Assembly (NCBI RefSeq): GCF_900114495.1 | Contig: NZ_FOZI01000002.1 | Coordinates: 620,001 to 684,000 of the forward strand | Origin: Dyella sp. OK004 | GTDB taxonomy: Bacteria; Pseudomonadota; Gammaproteobacteria; Xanthomonadales; Rhodanobacteraceae | Reading direction: 5' to 3' | DNA: 64,000 bases | Shown: positions 63,079-64,000 of the stretch, piece by piece | Layout of the letters: every line of letters starts with the position of its first letter | Numbering within the stretch: position 1 is the stretch's first letter | The notes under the pieces: generated by a model | Database searches by the model: none | What the model was told of the DNA's origin: nothing | Seen by the model: the letters and a program-made list of their open reading frames with translations, nothing else | Translations under genes and position numbers: made by a program

Positions 63079-64000
63079 ATGAAGAACCGCATCGTGAAGC
63101 CGATGGCCAAGCCATTGGCATGGGCTGTTGGCCTGGCCTTGTGCACCGGCGCCATCGCCGGCCCTTCCGGCAACTTCGACGTGAAGGAGCTGGACAAGAA
63201 CATCGACGCCTGCGCCGATTTCAACGGCTTCGTGAATGCGAAGTGGGTAGCCGCGCACCCGATCCCGGCCGACCGCACGCGCTGGGGCTCCTTCGACGCC
63301 CTGCGCGAAGACAGCCTCAACGCGCAGCGCGGCATCGTCGAGACTGCCGCCGGCAGCGCCGCCAAGGCCAAGCCGGGCTCCATCGAACAAAAGATCGGCT
63401 ACCTCTACGCCTCCGGCATGGACGAAGCCGCCATCGAGAAAGCCGGCTTCGATCCGATCAAGCCGCAACTCGCGAGCATCGACGCGCTGAAGAGCAGCAA
63501 GGATGTCGTGGCCTACATCACCGACAGCTACGCCAAGGGCGACGGCGTGGTGTTCGGCTTTTTCGGCAATGCGGACTTCAAAGACTCGAACAAGCAGATC
63601 GCCTACGCCAGCCAGGGTGGCTTGGGCCTGCCCACCGCCGACTACTACAGCAAGCCTGACTTCGCGAAGATCCGCGACGCCTACGTTGCGCATATCGCGC
63701 GCACGCTTGAACTCACCGGTGTGAGCGCGGCCGACGCGCAGACCCAGGCCAAGGAGGTAATGGCGTTCGAAACGCGCCTGGCCGGCGCCTCGCTGGTGCC
63801 GACCGAACTGCGCCAGCCGGAGAATCGCTACCACTACGTCAGCATCGCCGATGCGGACAAGGTGACGCCGCATTTCGAATGGACCGCCTTCTTCAAGGCA
63901 CAGGGCGCGGATGTGAAGGACGGCTTCTCGCTGTCGCATCCCAAGTTCTTCGCCGAGTTCGACAAAATGCTGGCTGACGTGCCCGTTACCGACTGGCAGG
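63079..64000 (+). CDS. M13 family (PepO/neprilysin-like) metallopeptidase, N-terminal part
   Basis: The gene runs off the right edge; 307 residues are visible. ATG 63079 follows AGGGAGA at good spacing. A signal peptide (PLAWAVGLALCTGAIAG) leads into NFDVKELDKNIDACADFNGFVNAKWVAAHPIPADRTRWGSF, the typical N-terminus of secreted M13 peptidases (DPCxDFYxYVNGxW). GLPTADYY and RLAGASLVPTELRQPENRYH also match. The zinc motif HExxH lies beyond the window. It is probably a periplasmic oligopeptidase with its own promoter after the repeat cluster. Confidence 0.9.
   Translation, partial: MKNRIVKPMAKPLAWAVGLALCTGAIAGPSGNFDVKELDKNIDACADFNGFVNAKWVAAHPIPADRTRWGSFDALREDSLNAQRGIVETAAGSAAKAKPGSIEQKIGYLYASGMDEAAIEKAGFDPIKPQLASIDALKSSKDVVAYITDSYAKGDGVVFGFFGNADFKDSNKQIAYASQGGLGLPTADYYSKPDFAKIRDAYVAHIARTLELTGVSAADAQTQAKEVMAFETRLAGASLVPTELRQPENRYHYVSIADADKVTPHFEWTAFFKAQGADVKDGFSLSHPKFFAEFDKMLADVPVTDWQ

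Noticed and set aside
1-64000. CRISPR arrays, tRNA/rRNA genes, prophage or transposase genes
   Set aside because: I saw no regularly spaced repeats, no tRNA-like cloverleaf and no integrase or transposase motifs; this was by reading only, without a dedicated search.

Overview
The window reads as chromosomal DNA of a high-GC gammaproteobacterium of the Xanthomonadales, most likely Rhodanobacteraceae (Dyella/Rhodanobacter-like). The family-level call is inference. It rests on the many large TonB-dependent receptors, the pilV-pilW-pilX-pilY1-pilE-fimT minor pilin operon, dispersed repeats built on a CTTTCTCTTTG hairpin, and general gene content. Genes are packed tightly with many ATGA, TGATG and GTGA overlaps. 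I saw no tRNA, rRNA, CRISPR array, transposase or phage gene.

Layout. 1-6.4 kb: the end of a patatin-like protein, a 2-dehydropantoate 2-reductase, and an iron locus in which a Fur box precedes a Fiu/PiuA-type receptor, PiuC hydroxylase and a Sel1-repeat protein. 6.4-14.5 kb: the leftward minor pilin/PilY1 operon. 14.7-20 kb: rapA, a repeat cluster, an amino-acid permease and a rhomboid protease. 20-28 kb: a long leader carrying two cysteine-rich mini-ORFs, two paralogous TonB-dependent receptors and an M28 peptidase lipoprotein. 28-37.7 kb: mixed enzymes (SDR, NlpC/P60, YggS, M20, ComEA-like HhH, SET, GNAT, HutD, membrane protein, M1 peptidase). 37.7-44.8 kb: a flavin/PepSY redox operon facing a two-component system across a Fur box. 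44.8-47 kb: a class III aminotransferase and a HAD phosphatase. 47.3-52.4 kb: a five-gene tripartite ABC exporter. 52.4-59.4 kb: Rieske protein, GNAT, YncE-like propeller, a large receptor and a divergent two-component system. 59.4-62.2 kb: Fe-SOD, an MFS exporter and a cysteine-rich HTH regulator with two matched operators. 62.2-64 kb: a repeat cluster and the start of an M13 peptidase.

How the genes work together. Envelope transport and redox dominate. Fur appears to control both ferric-siderophore uptake (2.4-6.4 kb) and a membrane electron-transfer operon (37.7-42.4 kb). In that operon ApbE probably attaches FMN to the DUF2271 protein, which carries an SGAT motif, and a membrane-anchored NADPH flavoprotein plus a His-rich PepSY protein could feed it electrons. 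The receptor pair plus M28 peptidase could scavenge peptides. Its cysteine-codon leader followed by C-rich, G-poor RNA suggests cysteine-sensitive attenuation, which is the most intriguing regulatory signal here. All functional links beyond family assignment are inference from sequence and context.
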